Assembly (NCBI GenBank): GCA_022036555.1
Contig: CM039140.1
Span: 3,127,943 to 3,191,942, forward strand
Reading direction: 5' to 3'
Length of the DNA: 64,000 bases
Origin: Microstegium vimineum
Lineage: Eukaryota; Streptophyta; Magnoliopsida; Poales; Poaceae
In this document: in pieces, positions 10,571 through 21,789 of the stretch
How positions within the stretch are numbered: position 1 is the first letter of the stretch
Layout of the letters: the number at the start of each line of letters is the position of its first letter
Notes under the pieces: generated by a model
The model's input: the letters and a program-made list of their open reading frames with translations, nothing else
Database searches by the model: none
Told to the model about the DNA's origin: nothing
Program-made: the position numbers and the translations under genes

Positions 10571-13500
10571 CCCTCATTTTTATTTTTTTTGAAAGATCCG
10601 GTTACCCGGCATTAAATTAATAAGAAGGAAGAGTTGCAACTTACAAACGCGAGGTGCGCTAACTCATGAAGCAGACAGCCTACATGAGTTTCCAAAGTTT
10701 AGACTTAACTAATTACTCATGGTGGTTTTGGCCAAATCTAAGAGAACTGAGGGTACTTCCAGTCACCGAGGCCCAATCCCCACAATCATCTCTAATCCTA
10801 GAGAACACTCCCAACTCAGAAACTCTAGTGGTCTGGAAAATTCTAGCATTTCTCTCCTTCCAAATGTGCCATAGCGTCAGGATGGCTATTGAGTGGCTTG
10901 CCTTGGTCCCTCCTTCAGTAATCCCCAAAAACCACTCCTCCATGGTCCCATCTGCTGCTCTAGGCGAATGAAGGTTTGCACATCTGCTCCACTGGGCCAC
11001 AAGGTTCCAGACTTTGACCGCAAACTGGCATTCCGTGAAGAGATGAGATGCCCTCTCCAGGTTTCTTTCGCATAACGCACAGAAATAGTTATTCTTCCAC
11101 CCCCTTAGCTGTAGCCTGGCGGCTGTCCAAACCCGGTTTTGTAGGAGTAGCCACAAGAAAAATTTACATCGTGGTGTGGCCCATGCCTTCCATATTAGTG
11201 TTGGGAAATTTGAGATGGTATGCCCGCTGAACTGGATCTCATAGGTCGACTTTGCAGAGTATTCACCCGAGCTTTCTAGTACCCAGGTGATAGTGTCCTC
11301 TTGCTCATCTTCCAGGTCCAACGGAGTCGACTGAATGAGCTACCAAAAGTTAAAATAGTCTCTCAGGATTTCTGCATCCAGGTTGTAGGCGATGTCCCTC
11401 ATCCATTTGCCATTGGTAATTGCATCTCTCACTCTACGGTTCTTGCGTCTGCTATGGCAGCATAAAGCTGGGAAGAGGGACCCTGGCGATCGACCGTCAA
11501 TCCAGCTAGAGAACCAGAAGGAGGCTTTCCTCCCGTTTCGGATTTGAACCCTTGTGGCTGCTCTGAACAAAGCTAAGTCAACCTCGTCGACTGGTAGTTC
11601 CAACCCCACCCACGGTCTCTGCCTATCACTCCATGCTAACCAGAGCCATCTCAATCTTAGAGCTCTGCTGAACCTTCCAAGATCGAGAATGCCGAGCCCT
11701 CCATAATGTATCGGCTTAGCTACTGCCTTCCAGTTTACTTTGCATTTGCCTCCTGTTATCTCTCCATCCCCAGCCCAGAGAAAACGCCTTCGTATCTTGT
11801 CCAAGTCTTGGAAAAGCTGTTTCGGTACTTTGATCGAAGTAAGGAGATAGATCGGTATTGCACTGAGAACCGATCTCACAAGTTCCCTTCTACCTGCCGG
11901 GTTTAGCAGGCGCCCCTGCCAGCCGGCAAGCCTGCTTCTTGCCTTATCAACCAAACCTTGCACATGCACCACCTTTAACCTTCCCAGGGTGAGTGGTAGG
12001 CCTAAGTATGTGATTGGGAAACTGTCCCGTTTACCAGTAAAGGATTCAAGGACCAAATCAAGATTTACGTCTCTGCATCGGATTGGTACTACAGAGCATT
12101 TGAGCCAGTTTTTCCTCAGACCTGTTGCGACTCCAAAAAGGTTTAGGATATTCAAAAGAGCCGACACCTCCTGCTTGATTGGATTCAGGAAAATGACCGC
12201 GTCGTCTGCATATAGAGAAAGCCTGATCCTTGCAAACCGTCCCCGTAGGGGAGACAGAATTCCTTCCTGAGTTGCTACTTCCAGCACTCTCTGAAGCGTA
12301 TCGATCGCAAGAATGAAGAGGTAAGGGGAGAGTGGATCACCTTGCCTGAGGCCTCTAACATGCTGGATACCCTCCCCTGCCGACCCATTTAGCAAGATTG
12401 AAGAACATGAAGTGCTTAACAGTAAGGTAATCCAGCCTCTCCATCTAGCACTGAATCCACGCCACTCCAACATCTGGAGAATGTACTCCCAAGAGACCGT
12501 ATCAAAGGCCTTTGCTATATCCAATTTGAATAGGAGAGCAGGAGTTTTAGTTCGATGATATGCCCGGGCCAAATTCCTCACAAATAAGAAATTGTCATGT
12601 ATGCATCTTCCTTTCATAAAAGCAGTTTGAGAAGCTGAGATTAGCCCGTTCAGATTTTTAGCAAGTCGGATGGCCAGCGTCTTTGTTATCAGTTTTGCAA
12701 AGGAGTGTACCAAGCTCACTGGCCTAAAATCTTTTGCACATTCTGCTACCTCTATCTTCGGGATGAGGACAATATGTGCTTTGTTCATGCGTTCTAAAGG
12801 GCCATCTTGCAGATGGTAGAAGGAGTTCATTGCTGCCAACATATCACCTTTGATTATTGGCCAGCACTCCTTATAGAAGGTTCCCGTGAAACCGTCTGGC
12901 CCTGGAGCTTTCTCAGCCGGGAGCGATCTGACGGTAAACTCCAATTCCTCCTCCGAGAAAGGCCTATCCATACTGTCATCATCAAGCCTGCTCAGCTGCA
13001 AACGGTTCCAATCAAAGACTTGTGTGCAGTCCACTCTGGTGCCCAGCAGATCTGTGAAGTATCGGAAAAGGATTTGTTCTTTTTCGTTATGGTCCCAAAC
13101 TATAGCATCATTTGTCGTCTTAAGGTATGATATCAGGTTTTTCTTCCTTCTTCCATTTGCCCTTTGGTGGAAAAATTTCGTGCATGCATCTCCCTCTTTG
13201 ATGTGGATCAATCGCGAGCACTGTCTGCGACGTGAACGCTCTATTGCTGCCCAGCCTAGAACTTGGAACTTTAGGCTTGCTAGGAGATCCCGCTCCGGGT
13301 TAGATAGAATCCTTGTTTCTTGGGCAACCTCCAGCCTAAGGATTGCCTCATTGGCTAGGTTCAGTTGCAGTCTCGCATTGCTGAACAAAGTTTTGCTCCA
13401 GATTTTTAGCTTCTCTGCAGTTCGGAGTAGGCGATTGTGGAACTGCAATAAAGGATTGCTCCCCGTGACCGTTTGTTCCCAGGCTTCTTTAACCACATCA

Positions 13501-13756
13501 TTGAAACCTGGAATCCGCACCCAGAACTGTTCGAATTTAAACATGACCTTTCTCGGGTGCTCCTGTTGGCTACATAGAAAGAGGGGGCAGTGGTCCGAGA
13601 GGGAACTTGAGAGAGCCCTGAGGCCTATTGTCGGAAAGATGTCAGCCCAGTGTTGATTACAGAAGACACGGTCCAAATGTACCAGGGTTGGCGTGGCTCT
13701 GCCGTTGCTCCAAGAGTATCTCCTATTTTGTAGCCGTAACTCGAAAAGATCGATAG
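10571..13756 (-). mobile_element. 5'-truncated LINE (L1-type) retrotransposon
   Basis: Read on the minus strand, the element contains the end of an endonuclease domain, a reverse transcriptase and a C-terminal zf-RVT region. A 3' end GCCGGGTAACCGGATCTTTC runs into an A-rich tail at about 10571-10590. Homology to the endonuclease stops near 13756, upstream of which lies AT-rich unrelated DNA. That is the usual outcome of incomplete target-primed reverse transcription. ORF1 and most of the endonuclease are absent. I could not define a target-site duplication. Confidence 0.85.
10713..13676 (-). pseudogene. LINE ORF2 remnant: endonuclease C-term, reverse transcriptase, zf-RVT
   Basis: The reading frame stays open back to about 13750, just past the first Met. 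It starts in the last part of an apurinic-like endonuclease, whose SDHCPL motif (about residues 27-32) includes the catalytic His. The reverse transcriptase follows, with its YADD active-site box about two thirds of the way into the first segment. Downstream an in-frame TAG at 11340-11342 interrupts the frame. The same frame continues without shift to 10713 through a zf-RVT type region with CALC and H-C residues. The single stop and the missing N-terminus make the copy non-functional on its own. Confidence 0.85.
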
Positions 13757-14731
13757 AGGGGGAAATAGGAATTTTGAAGGATCTAAGTCCTATAGGAAAA
13801 ATTCCTACTAGACCCTTTGGAACAAAGAAATGTTTACCAACAATTTTTTTTTTGAAATTTCTATGGATTGGACCATTGTAAAGAAATTTGAAAAAGACTA
13901 AATATGAGCCCCAACCTCATGGTTCATTGTTTTGTTTTTAAACTCGTATGTGATTTGAAGTGTCAGGGCATTTCTATTCCTATATTTTTCATATTACTAT
14001 GTTTTCGTAAATACTTTGTTCTAAAGGGGGTCTCAATGTATTTCTTCAAAAACCGAAGAACCAAATGCTTAAGCCTTACTCCCTCCGTCCAAAAGAATTT
14101 AACTAAGGGATGCATGCTAGACTAAACAATTTGACTTAGTTTATAGTTAAATAACATTAGTAGTTCTGTCTTTAAATAAGTTTATTATGAAAATATATTT
14201 TATAACTTATATTATTTTATATTATAAATATCAATACTTTTTTATATAACTTTGATCAAATTTTAAACTGTTTATGAGAACCGTGGATATTAAAAGAGAA
14301 GAAAATTATGGTCTTATTTGGTTGAAAAAAACCCCCGCTGCTGCTCCATCAGTGTTCAGTGACAATCTGAGAGTGCGGAACTTATAAACTCATGTAGTAA
14401 CACTTGTTGGAGTGTAATCAGTTTGACAGTTTCGTTCTCTATTTTTTCAACTACCCTCAACCAAACGTTTCGTCAAGGTATGCAATTGTTTTTACTTTTT
14501 TATTTCGTAAAAATAGTAATATTTATTTCCAATTCTTTTTTTTTCAGGTTTCTTGTTCAATCAAATAACAATGCTCCTCAATCCTCATTTTTTTTTTGGT
14601 TGGAAAACTTGTCTGTTGTGCGTACAATTCACGAATATACTATCGGATACTACTCTATTCGATGGAAGACTACTACTCAAGTAGCGCTTGGGCACGATTT
14701 TCTCCAGAGCGTCCAAAGAGATGGAGCCTAA
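13757..14731. other. Intergenic with a Stowaway-like terminus
   Basis: No gene is seen. A left Stowaway terminus CTCCCTCCGTCC preceded by TA lies at 14079. The AT-rich interior continues to about 14270, but the right terminus is not recognisable, so the element is truncated or diverged. Confidence 0.5.
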
Positions 14732-15704
14732 GGGCGTGTTTGATATGTGGTCCGGAGGCCTGGCCACACCCACGGGCTGCAACTGCGCGTGTTTGATTTG
14801 TCTGGCCCATTCGCGAGCCTGGCACCGCGATGCAAACCACCCTTTCTCTCCTGACTCTGTGGAAACGCTTCTAGGGTTCGTTTTTTGGGAGCCAGGCTCG
14901 CTCCGTCCTCGCGCGGGCGATTTGGCGCAGCGGCGGGTGGCTCTGGCGGGCTCGCGCGGGAAGCTGGAAAGTTCCCCGCGCTCCCCTCCTCGGTGAAAAC
15001 TGTCGTCTATATAAGGCGACCTCCCCCCTCCGCCGTTGTCTTCTCCCTTTGGTCGCGGTTCGTCTTCTCCATTTCTCCCCAATCCCCTCACGTTGAGTGA
15101 CCGGCGGTGGCGGTGAGTTCAGTGCGCGTGGCGGAGGTCTTCATCTCCGTTCTTGCCGACTGTGCATTTGTCCGTCTGCTGCTGGCTCCGTTGAGGCGCT
15201 CTTCTTCCTCTCTAAATCTCTGTGCGTGATCCGGTGGTGCTACTGTTCCTCGGTGATTGGCCAGATCTTCTTCCTCCTTCGCCTTCCGGTGCTTTGGTTG
15301 GTCTTGGATTTGTCGGATCTTGTTTGCCTTCTTCCAGATCTGCTGCTCCATCACCATTGCTTGAACCGAGGTGAAATCCACCCCTATCCCCCACTGATTT
15401 GATTCTAGGGTTTCATCTTTCACTTATTTGGTTACACTGCTTTGTAATGTTTGTTTGTACACGGTGAAATATGTGTTTTTTGTTACCAAGTATCATTGTT
15501 TCTAGTTGAAGCATTTCGAAGTTCATGATATGATTGATGTTGCTGTTGTTTTATGGTCGATGATGAATGTGTCCATTGCACTGGAGGTAAATTAATTTTT
15601 GCAGCCGTGCTATAGTATATATTGAATTCATTAAACTATCATGTTGAGGCCAGCCAGGGGTCTACTAGGACTGAACTGTACTTTTGAATGTTTAATTCAT
15701 GTAG

Positions 15705-17066
15705 ATGGATCCAAATGAACAACGTGAGATGATGGCTAGATAGGCAGCTGCTATGGTTGTTGTGATGCTATCATTTTTGGTCTCTAGGCTTAGAAGAGTT
15801 ACTGCCCAACTAGATCCAATACCATATGATCCTAGGAGTCTAGCTGAACAGCATAGGCAACAAACCCTCCAAATGATCTATAATAGCAATGATGCAGAGT
15901 GCCTATCTATGCTGCGTATGATAAGATCTCCTTTTTTTCTCTATGCAACTTGTTTAGGACTAAAGCCCTTGTACCTGAAACAACTGGGTGTTGTATTGAG
16001 GAACACGTAGCAATGTTCCTCCATGTGGTTGGTCACAACCAGAGATTTATGGTAGTTTACCAATCTTTTAGGAGATCCATTGATACTGTGAGTAGAATCG
16101 TCCACCAAGTACTCTATGCCATTGGTGAGCTTAGGGCTGAAATGATCAAGCCACCTTCAACCACTACACATCCAAAAATAATGGGTAGCCAAAGATGGTA
16201 CCCTTTTATGCAGGTACTTGTTTATTTTGTTGTCCTGTCCTAGGAACTCAAATGATGGTACTGTATGTTCATATGTTATTTGTATACATTTTTAGGACTG
16301 TATTGGTGTCATTGATGACACACATGTGTTGGCCAGGGTGCCTAGACACATGCAACAGACTTTTAGGGGTAGGAAATCAAACCCCACACAAAATATGATG
16401 GCTGCTGTGGACTTTGACCTAAAGTTCACTTATGTCTTAGCTGGTTGGGAGGGGTCTGCCCATGATGCACTAATTCTAGCTGATGCAATTGAGAGAAATG
16501 ATGGGTTTACAGTCCCAAAAGGTAATAAACCATATTAGTTAATAAAATATTGCCCTAAACCTGTCACACACCTTCACTGTAGTTTATGTTTTGCTGGCCT
16601 TGTAGGCAAATTTTACCTGGTAGATGCTGGTTATGCCTGCCGCAGTGGTTTCCTTCCTCCATATAGGGGGGTCAGGTATCACTTGTCTGAATTTGGGAGC
16701 CGAAATTATCCAAACAATGCAAGGGAACTGTTCAACCTAAGGCATTCATCCCTTAGGGTGACAGTGGAGAGGGTCTTTGGTGCACTCAAGAACAGATTTC
16801 GTATTCTAGACAACAAGCCCTTCCACACATACAAGACACAAGTGAAGCTTGTACTTGCTTGTTGCATCATTCACAACTGGATCATTGGATTTGGGGCTGA
16901 TGACATGGTCCCATCTGAGGAGACTTTTGTAGGTAGCCAGCCAGAGACAAATGAAACCCAAGGTTCTTTGGGAGACATGTTGTCTCAGGACTCTAATGGT
17001 ATGACTGTTAGGAGGTATGACATTAGCAATGCCATGTGGGCTGCTAGAGGCACTTCTAGGATTTGA
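15705..17066 (+). pseudogene. PIF/Harbinger transposase (DDE_Tnp_4, HARBI1/ALP1-like)
   Basis: Three exons are visible: 15705-16213, 16296-16521 and 16606-17066, with GT-AG introns. The protein is a DDE nuclease that would cut and join transposon ends. The first Asp lies in GVIDDTH (usually GAIDGTH), the second in WEGSAHD, and the Glu in VERVFGALKNRF. The C-terminus has the usual ACCIIHNWI block. Two lesions break the first exon: an in-frame TAG at 15741-15743, twelve codons after the ATG, and a one-base loss in a T run at about 15930-15936 after which the frame changes. The splice sites and the core remain well conserved, so inactivation looks recent or partly due to sequence error. The neighbouring Myb-like ORF is its normal partner. 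Confidence 0.85.
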
Positions 17067-17266
17067 TTCATGGTTTACATTCATGTATAATTATTTTCTG
17101 TAGACCCTGGATATGGAACTCATGTTGTGTGTTGGCCATGTAATAAGTGATGGACATAACTGAGACCAATGATGGAACAATACTTGTTTTATTCTGTATT
17201 TGTTTGTTTCAATCTTTAAGTATTGTTCCCTTTTCCTTCATCTATTCCCTGGTTACCATAATAGGA

Positions 17267-18360
17267 TGGCTGTAATTGGTGCTGCTGTTGGTGCTGGATT
17301 TGTGCCTGCTGCTAACTTGGTGCAAGAGGTTGTTGCTGGTGCTAGTGATGGTGCAGCTGCACCAGAATTGGTTGATGTGGGGGCTGATGTACCAGAAGGG
17401 GTTGATGTACCTCCTGCCCAAGGGGGGGTGTTAGGCCACCAATGAGGTGGAACAACAACACCTCTGGGTTTGTCCTTAGGAGAATGGCCCAGATAGTGGG
17501 TGATGGTAGTAGGGCTGAGAAGTGCTTCAAGGATAAGGATGTGAACTCAGTGTCCAAAGCTCTTAGGGAGTATAGTGGTGATGTTGTGAGTCCTACCCAG
17601 GTCTACAACCACCTTAGGAAGTGGAGGCAGAAGTGGGCTAGGGTTTGTAAGTTGAAGGACCTTAGTGGTGCCCTGTTTGATGATGACACCAATGCCATAA
17701 TGCTGGAGCCTCAGCACTACCTTGGCCACTGTAAGGTAGTAACTAGTTTTGCACAACATGTTCAAATATATCTTGTCTCAAATATGTTTCTTAAACTGTA
17801 TACACTGATGGTAGGACCACCCTAAGGATGCTGAGTTTCTGAACACCCCTATCAGGTTCTACCTTGAGATGCAGACCATTTTTGGTTCTGCCATGGCCAC
17901 TGGTAGATTTGCCTTAGGTTCCAGTGAGGCTTTTGGGGTCAACCAAGCTGACTCTGTGGCTGTTAAGATTGAGAGTCAAGGTTTCACTACTGCTGCCTAT
18001 GATGGCAAAATCAGCATTGAGGTGGGTGAAGGGAGCAAAGCAACTGACCAAGGGCCATCCATAGTGGGGGCTAAGAGGAAGAAGACCAATTTCAGTGAGG
18101 ATGAAATGCTGATGATGACCAACATGACAGATGATGTCAACAATGTTGCCAATGCACTTAGAGAGACTGGTCCTGCTCATGTGGATGGTGACCTTTACCT
18201 TGCTGTGATGGAAATGGATGGGTTCACTGAGGAGACCCTTATTGTGGCATACACATACCTGCTAGACAACAAGGTTTTGGCTAGGGGGTATGTGAACATG
18301 CAGCTAAGACACAGAGTTCTTTGGCTTAGGACCTTCCTTGCCAAGAACTACTATGTGTAG
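17267..18360 (+). pseudogene. Harbinger ORF1: Myb/SANT-like DNA-binding protein
   Basis: The frame begins with an Ala/Val/Gly-rich leader from 17267. It shifts by one in a seven-G run at 17422-17428, then continues as a Myb/SANT-like domain (Myb_DNA-bind_3 type) starting RPPMRWNNN with the VYNHLRKWRQKW helix. A 79-bp GT-AG intron (17736-17814) joins AAG to GACCACCCTAAG in phase 0. The second exon holds a KRKKTNFSEDE basic patch and a C-terminal region ending LAKNYYV. In PIF/Harbinger systems this protein binds element ends and helps bring the transposase into the nucleus. The only lesion I see is the G-run frameshift; translation could alternatively start at the Met at 17442. Confidence 0.75.
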
Positions 18361-19552
18361 TTTACTCAACAACACATGTGCAAGGCCTAGAGGGGGATGA
18401 TAGTTGAGATGTATACTTCCTCCACCTCCCTCACCCACTCTTCTCTTTTTGGGTGCAGTTTGCTGTAGCATTTTTTGCAGGTAGATGTCTGACCAGATGA
18501 TGTACTTTTGGGTTTTATTAGGAGGGTGGCTAACAATATTTGACCAGGGGTCAAACTTTGCAGTAGGGCATTGAACTGCTATTTTGGGCCTACTTCTGTA
18601 TGGCCAAACTTTAATTCTGTACTTGTATTAATATGCATTCTCTTTGACCTGCTTTCTTTAATTCAGTACTTGTTCTGTCATTTTGGTATTTGGTCAGTTC
18701 ATGTATTCTGATTCTTATCCTATGAGGATTGTGAATTTAAGGCCTATGATGCAAAACTACATTAATGAGGTGGCTGCCTCACTGGTTTCTTGTTCTTTTT
18801 GTTCTGCTGGAATCATCCACTGGTCTTGTTGTGTTCTCATGTCCATCATCTGGTCTGCTGGAATCAACCACTGTTAAGCAACTGTTGGGGGACCCCCAAC
18901 TTGATGGCAATAGTGAATGGTTCAGTAGATTACATGGTTGCCATTTATCTGCTTTGGTGTTGATGTTTTCATAGATTTGCAGTTCTTTTCATATCCTGTG
19001 CAGCCACCAATGAAATGTTCAAAGGGGAGCTAATTTTTGTACAACCTTCTCTAATTGAGTTCCATAACTGCTGAGGTCACACTTTTTGTTCCCTACAACT
19101 GGTTTGAGCTTCTGTTTAACTGGTTATGTTCAATTGCTATGACCTTTTGTTTTCTTTTCTTTTGCTTCTTTACTGGAATGACAGAATTGAAAGTGAAGGG
19201 TAATGGCCAATGATGCATAGCATACAGAGTTGCCTTAAGTGGTTGTACATTTTTCAGTTGTCATGTTTTCTGTTGGTTTTCTGAGTGTTGCTCATGGTAG
19301 TCATTAAACCCATGCGAAACATCCATACCCAAGCAACATCTATGAAAAATGGGTGATGACAGTGTATGGATGTCTTCATGGATTTCATGCCTATTGTGAA
19401 AATGGGGTTAAATTGTATGTACAACCGACTATGATTGAGAGAAAAGTTGTCCATAAAATTTTATTTGCTGAGGCCACAAAGTTTTTTTTCCTATGAGGTG
19501 AACACATATCTTGTATATGATACTAAGGCACTCTAAATTGTGATCATTGCAG
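18361..19552 (+). other. Non-coding part of the Harbinger element
   Basis: About 1.2 kb of T-rich, stop-rich sequence between the Myb-like ORF and the third ORF. A GATCATTGCAG acceptor-like sequence ends at 19552, so part of this may be an intron or leader of the following ORF. No other gene is seen. Confidence 0.4.
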
Positions 19553-19557
19553 AGAAA

Positions 19558-19857
19558 ATGGGTCCTTGTTATGTGGTTTTTCAGGGGAGGACCCCTGGAA
19601 TCTACTTCAGTTGGCATGAATATTCAATGCAAGTGTTGGGTTACCCTAATGCCAGGTACAAGAAGTACCAAATATATGAACAAGCTGTTTATGATTACAA
19701 TGCATCTTTAGGACAATCAAGTGTGCCAAAAAATACAACTTGTTGGGATAAAAAGGTTGTTTCAACTGCTGAGATTTATGCAACACATGGTAGTTGGAAA
19801 AATTGTGGTGATGGTTGTGGCTCTTTCTATCAGGCTATGCACTGTAAACTCTTGTAA
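19558..19857 (+). CDS. Small ORF with RNase H1 N-terminal (Cauli_VI-like) domain in the Harbinger element
   Basis: A 99-residue frame starts at an ATG six bases after a possible splice acceptor. Its N-terminus reads YVVFQGRTPGIYFSWHEY, followed by QVLGYPNARYKKY and a tyrosine-rich helix. This is the pattern of the RNase H1 N-terminal domain (Cauli_VI, Pfam PF01693), which binds RNA/DNA hybrids or dsRNA in RNase H1. The rest is Cys/Trp-rich and unrecognised, and no RNase H catalytic domain follows. The ORF lies between the Myb-like gene and the Copia insertion, which starts 95 bases after its stop, so it belongs to the Harbinger element unless it was captured. An upstream exon may be missing. 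The domain call is by pattern only. Confidence 0.55.
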   Translation: MGPCYVVFQGRTPGIYFSWHEYSMQVLGYPNARYKKYQIYEQAVYDYNASLGQSSVPKNTTCWDKKVVSTAEIYATHGSWKNCGDGCGSFYQAMHCKLL

Positions 19858-19947
19858 TTGAGATTATTTGGCCAATGATGAACAGAGCTGAGGCTATTAT
19901 CTTCTTCTTAATGTTGTACCATTTTGTTTGGACAAATTAACTGAGGC

Positions 19948-19952
19948 CTGTG
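19948..19952. repeat. Target-site duplication CTGTG, left copy
   Basis: CTGTG directly precedes the TG of the left LTR and is repeated exactly after the CA of the right LTR at 33745-33749. A 5-bp duplication is the Copia integrase signature and fixes the element boundaries. Confidence 0.9.
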
Positions 19953-21737
19953 TGAAGAATCATGGCCCTATTGGTTTTGATGATTAATGGCAATAAGGGA
20001 TTATTATGGCTAATGTGTGTTTTGCAGAGGCTATGCGTAGCTTAGCCATAGTGATCAACATGAATAGGCATCAATGGTTATCACTTAGCCCCAAGATGGA
20101 TATCATTTCGGATTTTAAAGACGATATGATGAAAACCCTAGAGTGATAGGCTAAGTGCCATAAGGTGATGAAGGGCACTTAGAATTAGATAGTGCTTTAT
20201 ATGATCTTTGACCATACTATCAAGGGGGGTCTAGATGAGTAACTTGACTTAGGAGAGCTTCATGACTTAGGTGTGGTGCACACTTGACTTTCCTTAGCTC
20301 TAAGCAAGCCTATGGTGACCGTAAGATAGCCTAGAACAACTTTCATATTCATCACGACAAAAATTGAAGTTGAGAGAGCTAGTTTCTGGGCGTCGGACGC
20401 TAAGGCCAGAGGCGCCGGATGCTGTCTGGCGCCGGACGCTGACGTATGTTGACGCAGCGTCCGTCGAGCCAACAGAGAGCTCCAGAGACGACCAGTTTGC
20501 GACGGACGCGTCTGTCGCATGGGTTTCGGACGCTCGCAAGCGTCCGGGAATATTTTCCCAGAAACCCGAGAGCAGCCAGTTGGCGCCGGACGCTGGGGCT
20601 CAGCGTCCGTCGCCAAGCGACGGAGCGTCCGTCGCCTGCTGACGTGAACAGGATCTAGCCGTTGGGGCTAGCGACGGAGCGTCCATTGCCAACTTAAATT
20701 GACTGTTTTTCTCAGCCCGAGGGCTGAGTGTGTAGGGGCTATAAATAGCTTACCCCTTTCTTTTTTTTGAGAGTACACAGTACAACGCAGAAACTCAACA
20801 CGCACGCACACTCGCCCCTACGAACACACGCACGCAAACCCTACCCCTATGAGAACCTTCGAAGGACTGAGCCGGCAAATCTTGAAGTTCACGAAGTCAC
20901 CACAGGCGCCTCGCTGTCGACGGGAACGTCGCCTACCACTTAATGCGTAGCGCCGAAAAATTCTGGAATAAATCCAGAATAAAGTGTCGCACCCAGGATT
21001 TGAACCCTGGGTGGGAGCCCCCCAACCAATGGCCTTTGCCATTGCGTCGTGTCCCACCTTGCCTTTGCTCATTTGGATTGCTAGTTGCTTTGAGAAGGTT
21101 GGGAAGAGAGCAAGAGCCCTAGAGAGAGAGTGATTTGCGAATCCATCTATATTTCTCTCCTCTAGTTCATTCAAGAGTTCAAGTGTGCATCCACTCTAGT
21201 TGTGAAGCTTGAGTGAGTCAAGTGAAGATCAAGGCTTGTTACTCTTGGTGATCGACATCACCTAGACGGTCCGGTGGTGCTTGAGAGGAAGGTGATCGCC
21301 AGAGGATTGTCGACGGTCCTTCTCCATTGACTTGTGATCAGTTGTGGGTGGTTCACCGAGCAGGAGTGGTGAAGAACCAGCCCGTAGAGAGCACTCATCC
21401 CTTGCGCGGGATTGAGGGGCAGCAATACCTTGCGAGGTGCTCCAACGAGGATTACGGGGGGTGTCGACTCCTTGATACCTCGGCAAAACGTCGCCGTGTT
21501 AAGAATCTTTTTCCCTAGCTTTTTCATACCGCATTACATTCCCCACTTGTTCTTCAATTCATACTAGAATTGTGTAGGGTGTTTTTCGCTTTCCTTGGCT
21601 TGCTACCGCTTTCATACTCTAAGGCACACGAATCGTTAGGCACGGGGTGATTGGCACTTGATAGGATTTCATATTTGCTTTAGAAATTTGAAATAAGCCC
21701 AATTCACCCCCCCTTCTTGGGCATCTTAATCCTTTCA
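19953..21737 (+). repeat. Left LTR
   Basis: This 1785-base LTR is longer than its 1547-base partner because a SINE is inserted at about 20761-21050. A TATAAATAG box lies at 20740-20748 after a U3 rich in GGACGC/GCGTCC motifs. Over the first 290 bases I count about 13 differences from the right LTR, mostly transitions, or roughly 4-5%. Confidence 0.9.
20761..21050 (-). mobile_element. tRNA-derived SINE inside the left LTR
   Basis: Read on the minus strand, the insert starts with a tRNA-like head containing GGTTCAAATCC (21007-20997), a match to the polymerase III B box. It continues with a GGCGACGTTCCC-containing body and ends TGTACTGTGTACTCTC followed by eight or more A. The right LTR has the uninterrupted sequence CCTTTCTCTCCCACTTTGCC at the same place, so the insertion came after Copia integration. 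Flanking duplications are not clear. Confidence 0.75.
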
Positions 21738-21739
21738 AT

Positions 21740-21752
21740 TGGTATCGGAGCC
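21740..21752 (+). promoter_or_regulatory. Primer-binding site (initiator Met-tRNA)
   Basis: TGGTATCGGAGCC lies two bases after the LTR end. It differs by one base from the usual plant TGGTATCAGAGC complementary to the 3' end of initiator Met-tRNA, which primes minus-strand synthesis. Confidence 0.85.
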
Positions 21753-21789
21753 TTGTTGCTCTAAATTAGGCTTCACCGCCCAGAGCAAG

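Noticed and set aside
20395..20690. CRISPR-like array in the LTR (repeated GCGTCCGTCGC)
   Set aside because: The repeats are irregular, inverted and without uniform spacers, in a plant LTR; they are U3 motifs.
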